The notes beneath the pieces are model-generated. The model worked only from the letters and a program-made list of their open reading frames with translations. It did no database searches and was not told where the DNA came from. 10,445 nucleotides of DNA from an uncultured Beijerinckiaceae bacterium (GTDB lineage: Bacteria; Pseudomonadota; Alphaproteobacteria; Rhizobiales; Beijerinckiaceae). The first letter of the stretch is position 1; each line of letters opens with the position of its first letter. The translations under genes were made by a program, and so were the position numbers. Below are positions 1 to 10,445 of the stretch, in pieces. The DNA lies in the NCBI GenBank assembly GCA_937863205.1, contig CALMGA010000219.1, positions 1 to 10,445 of the forward strand. The letters run 5' to 3'.

Positions 1-533
1 ACCTCGGCGCTCTCCGGCGCGGCGCTGGCCGGGGGCTTCGCTTCCGGTGCCCTGGCGGCCACAACCGGGGCCGGCTGCGCGACCTTGGCCGGACCGAGGT
101 CGCGCTGGGCGACGATGGTGCCGGTGAGGGCGTTGAACATCAGCTCGAAGCGATGCCCTTCGCGGTTCTCGGCCAGCGCGAAGTACGAGCGTCCGCGACG
201 GTGCGGCAGGGTCGCGAGGCGGAAGCCTTCCCCGGCGGCGATCGAACGGATCCGGCCCGGCGGAACCACGGCGATCTGCTGACGCGCTGCCCGCTGGGGC
301 GCGCTTTCCTCGCGATACGCATTGTCCCGGGCACGGGGCGCGCGCTGCGGCGCCGGGGCGCCGCCGGCGAGCGGCGATCCGTCGAAGCCGTAGCCGCGCA
401 ACGGATCCAGCACCTGGGCCGCGGCGGCGACGGGGTCGAGCGCGGACGCCACGATCGCGACCGAGGCGGCAAGCAATGCCATGCGCGAAGAATGGCCAAT
501 CCTGCGACTGGCCGGCCGATGTGCATCCTGCAT
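1..533 (-). CDS. Secreted protein with PepSY-like segment, C-terminus off the left edge
   Basis: The reading frame is open from ATG at 533 down to the left edge: 177 codons plus two bases, no stop. A GGGGGA Shine-Dalgarno lies about 7 nt upstream of this ATG. A second Met at codon 18 (482) lacks one, so 533 is preferred. The protein has a basic N-region (residues 1-17), a hydrophobic stretch (18-38) ending in VAAAA before Q40, which looks like a Sec signal peptide, then a low-complexity Pro/Arg/Ala region (50-90). Residues 94-146 resemble a PepSY-type fold: a GFRLATL strand, RGRSYFALAE, then HRFELMFNALTGTIV, where the closing 'D/NA-x-TG-x-I/V' is typical. An Ala/Pro-rich linker follows (150-177). 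PepSY-like domains occur in secreted bacterial proteins, some of which inhibit proteases. The function here is unknown, and the family call rests on pattern only. It is divergent from gltB. Confidence 0.7.
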   Translation of the reverse strand, partial: MQDAHRPASRRIGHSSRMALLAASVAIVASALDPVAAAAQVLDPLRGYGFDGSPLAGGAPAPQRAPRARDNAYREESAPQRAARQQIAVVPPGRIRSIAAGEGFRLATLPHRRGRSYFALAENREGHRFELMFNALTGTIVAQRDLGPAKVAQPAPVVAARAPEAKPPASAAPESAE

Positions 534-583
534 TGCAATTCCCCCGACTGCCCCCAGCCGTTCGGACGCGAACCTCGGCAGAA

Positions 584-612
584 AATAAGGCGAAAAGGAG
601 ATAAGCGGCCAA
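584..612 (-). promoter_or_regulatory. Weak sigma-70-like promoter candidate for the secreted-protein gene
   Basis: On the minus strand TTGGCC (607-612) and CTTATT (584-589) are 17 nt apart, in a local AT-rich island about 50 nt upstream of the start at 533. The -35 box matches consensus at 4 of 6 positions and the -10 at only 3 of 6. Spacing and location fit, but the motif score is poor, so this is a guess. Confidence 0.2.
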
Positions 613-712
613 GCGAAGGGCCGGCTTTCCCGGCCTGTTGCAGCATGGCCGCAGTCGGCGCCTGCACGCCGGCAAGGTGAAGGCATCCTTGCTGCCGCGG
701 GGCGATCGGGGT

Positions 713-746
713 CGACCGGTCGCTGCCGGAAGGGTCCGGCGCCGGA
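713..746. repeat. Two perfect palindromes upstream of gltB
   Basis: CGACCGGTCG (713-722, 10 bp) and TCCGGCGCCGGA (735-746, 12 bp) are both perfectly self-complementary. They sit 70-100 bp upstream of the sigma-54 candidate, where an activator could bind. GC-rich DNA produces such palindromes by chance, so a regulatory role is only possible. The octamer TCGACCGG at 712-719 recurs at 881-888 and 891-898 in the gltB leader. Confidence 0.35.
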
Positions 747-813
747 GACGTGCGATGGGCGCGCGAAGGTGCCGCGCGAGGCTGCGTTGACTTCCCCCCT
801 CCCTTATCCCTTG

Positions 814-831
814 ATCGGCACTAGCTTTGCA
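814..831 (+). promoter_or_regulatory. Candidate sigma-54 (RpoN) promoter for gltBD
   Basis: The sequence ATCGGCACTAGCTTTGCA has GG at 817-818 and GC at 829-830, exactly 10 nt apart, the invariant spacing of -24/-12 promoters. It matches the consensus TGGCACG-N4-TTGCA except for C in place of the first T and T in place of the G after CAC. Transcription would start near 842, giving a leader of about 90 nt. RpoN with NtrC drives nitrogen-assimilation genes in many proteobacteria, so the position in front of glutamate synthase makes sense. No full NtrC box was recognised upstream. Confidence 0.5.
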
Positions 832-878
832 GGACGCTCGTGCGGCTTCGCCCGCGACGTCGCCGGAGGGTCGGCCCC

Positions 879-901
879 GCTCGACCGGTCTCGACCGGAG
901 C
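879..901 (+). other. Hairpin in the gltB leader
   Basis: CCGGT (885-889) pairs with ACCGG (894-898) around a CTCG tetraloop. An outer GCT/AGC stem (879-881 with 899-901) is separated by a 3-nt bulge. It lies just before the gltB ribosome-binding site (914-921) and is built from two direct copies of TCGACCGG. Its effect on translation is unknown. Confidence 0.3.
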
Positions 902-913
902 GGGCGCGATCTC

Positions 914-921
914 GGAAAGGG
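914..921 (+). promoter_or_regulatory. Ribosome-binding site of gltB
   Basis: GGAAAGGG ends 9 nt before ATG 931. It supports this start over the later in-frame ATG at 1051, which has no Shine-Dalgarno in front of it. Confidence 0.55.
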
Positions 922-930
922 TTCTGAGGT

Positions 931-5709
<4,779 letters not shown>

Positions 5710-5842
5710 GTCCCGGTCGAGCGCCGGGCGGGTCCGCTTGGCGACTTGCGATCCTGCCGTGGTGGCGCAATGGGTAGGGCGCGATTAACAAAAGGTGTCC
5801 GGCCGCGTGCCGGAGGCCGTGCCGAACTGTTCTGGGGATGAA
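5710..5842 (+). other. gltB-gltD spacer with two short inverted repeats
   Basis: The 133-bp gap is longer than usual for partner subunits. CCCGG/CCGGG (5712-5716 with 5724-5728, 7-nt loop) lies right after the gltB stop, and TCCGG/CCGGA (5798-5802 with 5810-5814, 7-nt loop) lies nearer gltD. Neither is followed by a T-run, so they are not clear terminators. They could protect mRNA or adjust the ratio of the subunits, but this is inference. No promoter was recognised. Confidence 0.35.
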
Positions 5843-7264
<1,422 letters not shown>

Positions 7265-7265
7265 G

Positions 7266-7290
7266 GCTTCGCGCGCCGGTGCACCGAAGC
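7266..7290. terminator. Inverted repeat right after gltD, possible weak terminator
   Basis: GCTTCG (7266-7271) pairs with CGAAGC (7285-7290) around a 13-nt GC-rich loop, two bases after the gltD stop codon. No T-run follows. Location between converging genes fits a terminator, structure only partly. Confidence 0.25.
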
Positions 7291-7332
7291 GAACGGATGG
7301 TATCGTCCCCGGAGGAAACGGCACTGGGATGC

Positions 7333-7350
7333 CGCAGGCTCTCTCCTGCG
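7333..7350. terminator. Hairpin between converging gltD and transporter genes
   Basis: CGCAGG (7333-7338) and CCTGCG (7345-7350) form a perfect 6-bp GC-rich stem with a CTCTCT loop, in the 151-bp gap between the convergent gltD and EamA genes. No T-run is seen on either side, so intrinsic termination is uncertain. Confidence 0.3.
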
Positions 7351-7415
7351 CAGAGCACGATGGAGAATGCGCCAGCCCGAACGTCGATCGTCTGCATGGG
7401 CGCGGCCGGCCGACC

Positions 7416-8288
7416 TCAGCCGCGGTTGGCCAAGGCGACGCCGATGGCAGCCACGCCCATGCCGGCGATCTGCACCGGTTCCAACGCGTCGCCGAAGAGA
7501 GCGAGCGTCATCACCGCCGTGACCGGCGGCACGAGGTAGAACAGCGCCGTCACGCGCGCCACCGCCCCCTCGCGCAGCAGTCGCAGCAGCAGCAGCGTCG
7601 TGCACACCGATACGACGAGCACCGCCCAGGCCAAGCCGATCCAGACGCGGGGCGTATTCGCCATCGCCGCGCCCGCCAGGGTGTGGCCATCGAAGAACAG
7701 CGCGGCCGGCAAGGTGACGGCGACGCCGCCGACGAGCTGGATCGCGGCGCCGCTGCGCAGGTCCGTCGCGGCGCCGATCCGCTTCTGCCAGATCGTGCCC
7801 AACGTGATGCCGGCCGTTCCCAGGACGCAGGCGGCAACGGCCGGCAGCGGCACCGCCGTGGCACCGCGCAGGTCGGGCAGAAGAACGAGCACCGCGCCGA
7901 AAAATCCCACGGCGATGCCGAGCCAGCGCTGCCGGCTGACGTGCTCGCGCAGCAGCGGTCCGGCGAGGGCCCCCGTCAGCAGGGGCTGGGTGCCGGAGAT
8001 CAGGGCGGCGACGGCGGCGGCCAAGCCGTGCTTGATGGACCAGAACACGCCGCCGACGTAGACGCCCTGCATCAGCACTCCGGCCATCAGGCTGTTGGCC
8101 CAACCGCCCAGGGTGCGCGGCCAGGGCGCCCTGCCGATCCCGGCGATCGCGATGAGAACCCCGGCGCTGAGGGCGAAGCGCAGCGTGACGAAACCTTCCG
8201 GCTCGACGAAGGGGCGCACGAGCCGCGCCACCACGAAGCCGGAGGCCCACAGCAGCACGAAGATCGCGGGTGCGAGCCGGCCGATCAA
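7416..8288 (-). CDS. DMT-superfamily transporter, two EamA domains
   Basis: 290-residue inner-membrane protein with about ten hydrophobic helices, arranged as two five-helix EamA repeats (about residues 5-137 and 150-288). Typical landmarks are the start LAPAIFVLLWASGFVVAR, then FVTLRFALSAG, the repeat-1 end with AAVAALISGTQPLLTGAL and WLGIAVGFFGAVLVL, and the repeat-2 ALFYLVPPVTAVMTLALFGD followed by GMGVAAIGVALANRG. Members of this family export or import amino acids, nucleobase-like compounds or other metabolites; the substrate cannot be read here. The start is TTG at 8288, chosen because GGGGAGG lies 7 nt upstream and no ATG or GTG is better placed. It converges on gltD and lies downstream of the EF-hand gene on the same strand with a 94-bp gap. 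Length is normal for the family. Confidence 0.88.
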   Translation of the reverse strand: MIGRLAPAIFVLLWASGFVVARLVRPFVEPEGFVTLRFALSAGVLIAIAGIGRAPWPRTLGGWANSLMAGVLMQGVYVGGVFWSIKHGLAAAVAALISGTQPLLTGALAGPLLREHVSRQRWLGIAVGFFGAVLVLLPDLRGATAVPLPAVAACVLGTAGITLGTIWQKRIGAATDLRSGAAIQLVGGVAVTLPAALFFDGHTLAGAAMANTPRVWIGLAWAVLVVSVCTTLLLLRLLREGAVARVTALFYLVPPVTAVMTLALFGDALEPVQIAGMGVAAIGVALANRG

Positions 8289-8295
8289 CGGCCGG

Positions 8296-8302
8296 CCTCC
8301 CC
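8296..8302 (-). promoter_or_regulatory. Strong ribosome-binding site fixing a TTG start
   Basis: GGGGAGG on the minus strand, 7 nt before TTG 8288. This near-perfect anti-16S match decides the start of the EamA gene. Confidence 0.7.
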
Positions 8303-8382
8303 GCGATCAGGCAAGCGCCGCCGCGGCGAACGCGCGGGCGGGTCATCGGGGCGGGGCAGGACGCCGATCCGAATGCGCGGGG

Positions 8383-8784
8383 TCAGTGGAGCAGCATGAT
8401 GAGGTTCTGGCCGGCCGGCGACTCGAGTTCCTTCAGGTCGAGGGTCTTGTCGGCGTTCGAGTTGGCCTGATCGAACAGCTTCCCGGCATAGCCGACGAAC
8501 TCCGCTTCATCCACGGTCTTGTCCTTGTCCGTGTCGGCGGCCGTGAGGCCGGCAGCGCTGAGGCGGCCCTGCAGCTCCTTCTCATCGAGCGTCTTGTCCT
8601 TGTCGCTCTCGATCTCGGCGAATTTCTTCTTGGCATAGGCCTCGATCTCGGCCTTGGAGAGGGTCTGGTCCTTGTCGGTGTTGGCGGCCTTCATGAACTC
8701 GGCCGCGGTCATGTCCTTGGCCGCCGCCGGAGCCGAAAGGAAGCCGAGGGCGGCCACCCCGATCAGCAGGATGCGATTGGTCAT
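8383..8784 (-). CDS. Secreted four-EF-hand protein, lanmodulin-like
   Basis: 133-residue exported metal-binding protein. ATG 8784 is chosen because GGAG lies 8 nt upstream; a GTG at 8802 would add six residues before the signal peptide. Residues 1-22 form a signal peptide ending A-A-A before K23, so the mature protein is probably periplasmic. Four 12-residue EF loops occupy 35-46 (NTDKDQTLSKAE), 59-70 (ESDKDKTLDEKE), 84-95 (DTDKDKTVDEAE) and 108-119 (NSNADKTLDLKE). They are separated by 12, 13 and 12 residues, the compact layout known for lanmodulin (about 24 in calmodulin). The KELQGRLS after loop 2 and ELESPAGQNLIMLL at the end also resemble lanmodulin. Unlike it, position 2 of each loop is Thr/Ser and not Pro, position 6 is Lys/Gln and not Gly, and loops 1, 2 and 4 start with Asn or Glu. 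EF-hand fold is certain; whether it binds calcium, lanthanides or little metal is open. Confidence 0.88.
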   Translation of the reverse strand: MTNRILLIGVAALGFLSAPAAAKDMTAAEFMKAANTDKDQTLSKAEIEAYAKKKFAEIESDKDKTLDEKELQGRLSAAGLTAADTDKDKTVDEAEFVGYAGKLFDQANSNADKTLDLKELESPAGQNLIMLLH

Positions 8785-8792
8785 GTGACGAA

Positions 8793-8796
8793 CTCC
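8793..8796 (-). promoter_or_regulatory. Ribosome-binding site deciding the EF-hand protein start
   Basis: GGAG on the minus strand, 8 nt before ATG 8784. It lies inside the six-codon extension that a GTG start at 8802 would add, so it favours the shorter protein, which begins directly with the signal peptide. Confidence 0.5.
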
Positions 8797-8910
8797 GTCC
8801 ACTTGGCGCGGGCGGGCGTGCCTGCGTACCGGTGCTGCTCAACAGCCTCTCTCAGGCGGGCGTTCCCGACGAGGCCTGACGGCGCACGAAGAATGCTCGG
8901 AGTTGCCGTC

Positions 8911-8946
8911 TCAACCCAGCGCGTTGCCTCAACCCCGCGCGTTGCG
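8911..8946. repeat. Tandem 18-bp duplication over the cupin gene stop codon
   Basis: TCAACCCAGCGCGTTGCC (8911-8928) and TCAACCCCGCGCGTTGCG (8929-8946) are adjacent copies differing at 2 of 18 positions. The second contains the cupin stop and last five codons (RNARG-stop); the first repeats them in frame as GNALG-stop. Readthrough would therefore add only six residues including the one at the first stop. Confidence 0.8.
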
Positions 8947-9402
8947 CGCCATGAAGGTCTCGGGCGAGCCGTCGTCGGGGTCGACGAAGGTGATATCGGT
9001 CGGCGCGCGGCGCGGCGCGTCGATGGCCAGGACGATCAGCGGCGTTTCGATGATGGCGGGGATCGCGTGCACGACGTTCCGGGCAAAGCAGATCAGCTGG
9101 CCGGGCCGGCACTCCGCCGCATCGGCGGCATCGCCCATCCAGAAGGTGCCGCGTCCCGAGACCACGTAGAGGTATTCGTCGCAACCGCGATGGAAGTGCG
9201 CCGGCACCGGCCGGTAGACCTTGAAGATGCGCGCGCTCGAACCCGCGCAGTCGCGGAGATAGATGTCGGCGAGCATGGTCTCGGCCGTTTCCGGCAGGTC
9301 GCCGGCAAGGGCGAGAACATCGAAGCGGCCGCCGGCCGCCCCCTCCCCTTTCCGGCCCGCGTCGTTTCCCGCTTCGTTCCCGGCGTCCTCCGCTGGCGTC
9401 AC
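8929..9402 (-). CDS. Small single-domain cupin protein
   Basis: 157-residue cupin starting at GTG 9402, preceded by AAAGGAGAG with 6 nt between GGAG and the start. A longer frame to 9471 lacks this support. The N-terminal 25 residues are Ala/Gly/Glu-rich and probably disordered. The double-stranded beta-helix follows. Motif 1 is PAHFHRGCDEYLYVVSGRG, with metal-ligand pattern H69-x-H71-x4-E76; motif 2 is RPGQLICFARNVVHAIPA, with the fourth ligand H112. All four usual metal ligands are therefore present. The C-terminal tail (about 131-157) is acidic and Arg-rich. Such stand-alone cupins bind Fe, Mn, Ni or Zn and may be small enzymes or ligand sensors; no specific reaction can be assigned. It is divergent from bchI (155-bp gap) and upstream of the EF-hand gene on the same strand. 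No signal peptide, so cytoplasmic. Confidence 0.85.
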   Translation of the reverse strand: MTPAEDAGNEAGNDAGRKGEGAAGGRFDVLALAGDLPETAETMLADIYLRDCAGSSARIFKVYRPVPAHFHRGCDEYLYVVSGRGTFWMGDAADAAECRPGQLICFARNVVHAIPAIIETPLIVLAIDAPRRAPTDITFVDPDDGSPETFMARNARG

Positions 9403-9406
9403 GGCA

Positions 9407-9415
9407 CTCTCCTTT
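9407..9415 (-). promoter_or_regulatory. Ribosome-binding site fixing a GTG start for the cupin gene
   Basis: AAAGGAGAG on the minus strand with 6 nt between GGAG (9409-9412) and GTG 9402. This is the best Shine-Dalgarno near any candidate start of the frame. Confidence 0.65.
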
Positions 9416-9557
9416 CGTCCGGCGGGGCCGGCATGCCCAACCGGCTTGCAGGAGCGCATCGGCTGACGCAAGGTTCCCCCGCATGCCCCGCCCTCGCGCG
9501 CCTTCGTTCACCTGTTTCAGTGCCTGACCCGCGTCCGTTCGAGCCCGTCTCACCCTT

Positions 9558-10445
9558 ATGTCCATCGCCTTTCCCTTTTCCGCCATCGCCGGACAGGCCG
9601 AGATGAAGCTCGGCATCCTGATCTGCGCCGTGGACCCGGGCGTCGGCGGCGTGCTGATCCTGGGCGACAGGGGCAGCGGCAAGTCGACGGCCGTGCGTGC
9701 GCTCAGCGCTCTGCTGCCGCCGATGCAGGCGGTGGACGGCTGCCCCTACGGCTGCGACCCGGCCGCGCCGGCGGCGCTCTGCGACGAGTGCCGCGCCCGC
9801 TCCGGCCCTTCGTTGCCTCCCTTGCCGTCGCGATCGCGGGCTGTGCCGGTGGTGGACCTGCCGCTCGGCGCCACGGAAGACCGCGTCGTCGGCGCGCTCG
9901 ACCTGGAAATGGCGCTGACGCAGGGCGTGAAGCGTTTCCAGCCCGGCCTCCTCGCCCGCGCCAACCGCGGCTTCCTTTACATCGACGAGGTCAACCTGCT
10001 GGAGGACCACCTCGTGGACCTGCTGCTCGATGTCGCTCAGTCCGGCGAGAACGTGGTCGAGCGCGAGGGCCTGTCGGTGCGCCACCCCGCCCGCTTCGTG
10101 CTGGTCGGCACCGGCAACCCGGAGGAAGGCGAGCTGCGCCCGCAGTTGCTCGACCGCTTCGGCCTCAGCGTGGAAGTGCGCACGCCGGGCGGTCTCGCCG
10201 AGCGGGTCGAGGTGGTGCGCCGGCGCGACCGTTTCGAGCGCGATCCCGCGGCCTTCGCGACCGAATGGGCCGGCGCCGAGGCGGCCGTGCGCGACGGGAT
10301 CGTCGCCGCCAAGGCCGCCCTGGCCACCGTGGAGGTGCCCGACAGCGTGCTGGAGCAGGCGGCGCGGCTGTGCCTCGCGCTCGGCACCGACGGGCTGCGC
10401 GGCGAGCTGACCCTGATGCGCGCCAGCCGCGCCGCGGCGGCGCTC
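9558..10445 (+). CDS. bchI: Magnesium chelatase ATPase subunit I, C-terminus off the right edge
   Basis: AAA+ subunit of the three-part chelatase (BchI-BchD-BchH) that inserts Mg2+ into protoporphyrin IX, the committed step to bacteriochlorophyll. 296 codons are present; the family is about 335-350 residues, so roughly 40-50 are missing. The N-terminus MSIAFPFSAIAGQAEMKL is typical. Walker A is GDRGSGKST (36-44), Walker B FLYIDEVN (139-146), sensor 1 GTGNP (184-188), and the arginine-finger region LRPQLLDRFGL is at 193-203. DLPLGATEDRVVGALDLE (100-117) and the pore-side LLARANRGF are family signatures. Four cysteines (62, 66, 75, 78) lie in the conserved DGCPYGCDP...LCDEC insert. ATG 9558 is the first start after an in-frame TGA at 9525, but no clear Shine-Dalgarno precedes it. 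No PpsR/CrtJ TGT-N12-ACA site was found in the gap. bchD probably follows off-window. Cytoplasmic. Confidence 0.95.
   Translation, partial: MSIAFPFSAIAGQAEMKLGILICAVDPGVGGVLILGDRGSGKSTAVRALSALLPPMQAVDGCPYGCDPAAPAALCDECRARSGPSLPPLPSRSRAVPVVDLPLGATEDRVVGALDLEMALTQGVKRFQPGLLARANRGFLYIDEVNLLEDHLVDLLLDVAQSGENVVEREGLSVRHPARFVLVGTGNPEEGELRPQLLDRFGLSVEVRTPGGLAERVEVVRRRDRFERDPAAFATEWAGAEAAVRDGIVAAKAALATVEVPDSVLEQAARLCLALGTDGLRGELTLMRASRAAAAL

Larger units (their letters stand above)
534..930. other. Divergent intergenic region between the secreted-protein gene and gltB
   Basis: No protein-coding frame here is convincing; the open frames crossing it are arginine/proline-rich shadows. It holds a weak minus-strand promoter candidate (584-612), a GGCCGG/CCGGCC inverted repeat with a 5-nt loop (619-635), and two perfect palindromes (713-722 and 735-746). 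A TTGACT hexamer (787-792) has no good -10 partner. A sigma-54-type element lies at 814-831, and a leader hairpin (879-901) precedes the gltB ribosome-binding site. A GGTGCC half-site (768-773) resembles half of an NtrC box, but its partner half does not match. Confidence 0.6.

Noticed and set aside
757..773. NtrC-type site ending in GGTGCC
   Set aside because: Only the right half resembles the TGCACC-N5-GGTGCA consensus; the left half matches at two of six positions.
787..792. TTGACT as a -35 box for gltB
   Set aside because: No acceptable -10 hexamer lies 16-18 nt downstream; the sigma-54-type element just after it is a better match.
5766..5786. tRNA D-arm-like stretch (GGCGCAATGGGTAGGGCGC) in the gltB-gltD spacer
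   Set aside because: No acceptor-stem pairing, anticodon arm or T-arm (GGTTCGAATCC-like) is found at the proper distance, so it is not a tRNA gene.
7329..8399. 356-codon plus-strand frame opposite the EamA transporter
   Set aside because: Low-complexity Arg/Gln/Ala/Gly protein mirrored from a membrane-protein gene; no ribosome site or motif.
8095..9606. 503-codon plus-strand open frame across the EF-hand and cupin genes
   Set aside because: It runs antisense to three well-supported minus-strand genes with signal peptide, EF-hand and cupin motifs; no recognisable domain of its own.

Overview
The window is GC-rich DNA from a bacterium, most likely a phototrophic alphaproteobacterium. It contains the start of bchI, the magnesium-chelatase ATPase subunit of bacteriochlorophyll synthesis, and an alphaproteobacterial-type gltB-gltD pair. 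It also has a secreted four-EF-hand protein whose layout matches the lanmodulin group known from Methylobacterium relatives. This points loosely to Hyphomicrobiales; genus and species cannot be read from the sequence.

Layout. 1-533 (-): the N-terminal part of a secreted protein with a PepSY-like segment, running off the left edge. 534-930: a 397-bp divergent intergenic region with a good sigma-54 promoter candidate (814-831) upstream of gltB, small palindromes and a leader hairpin. 931-5709 (+): gltB, complete. 5710-5842: a 133-bp spacer. 5843-7264 (+): gltD, whose ninth codon is an in-frame TAA where a Glu codon is expected. 7416-8288 (-): a ten-helix DMT/EamA transporter starting at TTG. 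8383-8784 (-): a lanmodulin-like EF-hand protein. 8929-9402 (-): a small cupin starting at GTG, with its last six codons duplicated in tandem. 9558-10445 (+): bchI, cut by the right edge.

How the genes work together. GltB and GltD form NADPH-dependent glutamate synthase, the second half of the GS-GOGAT ammonium assimilation route, and a sigma-54 promoter would fit nitrogen control. The transporter, EF-hand and cupin genes run in the same direction, but each has its own Shine-Dalgarno and gaps of about 95-145 bp separate them, so a shared function is not shown. bchI diverges from the cupin and probably marks the edge of a photosynthesis gene cluster that continues to the right.

The strongest points for a second look are the nonsense codon in gltD, which with the next usable start removes the first cysteine of an iron-sulfur motif, and the lanmodulin-like protein, which keeps the family spacing but lacks its hallmark prolines and glycines. 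No wholly new multi-gene system was recognised.
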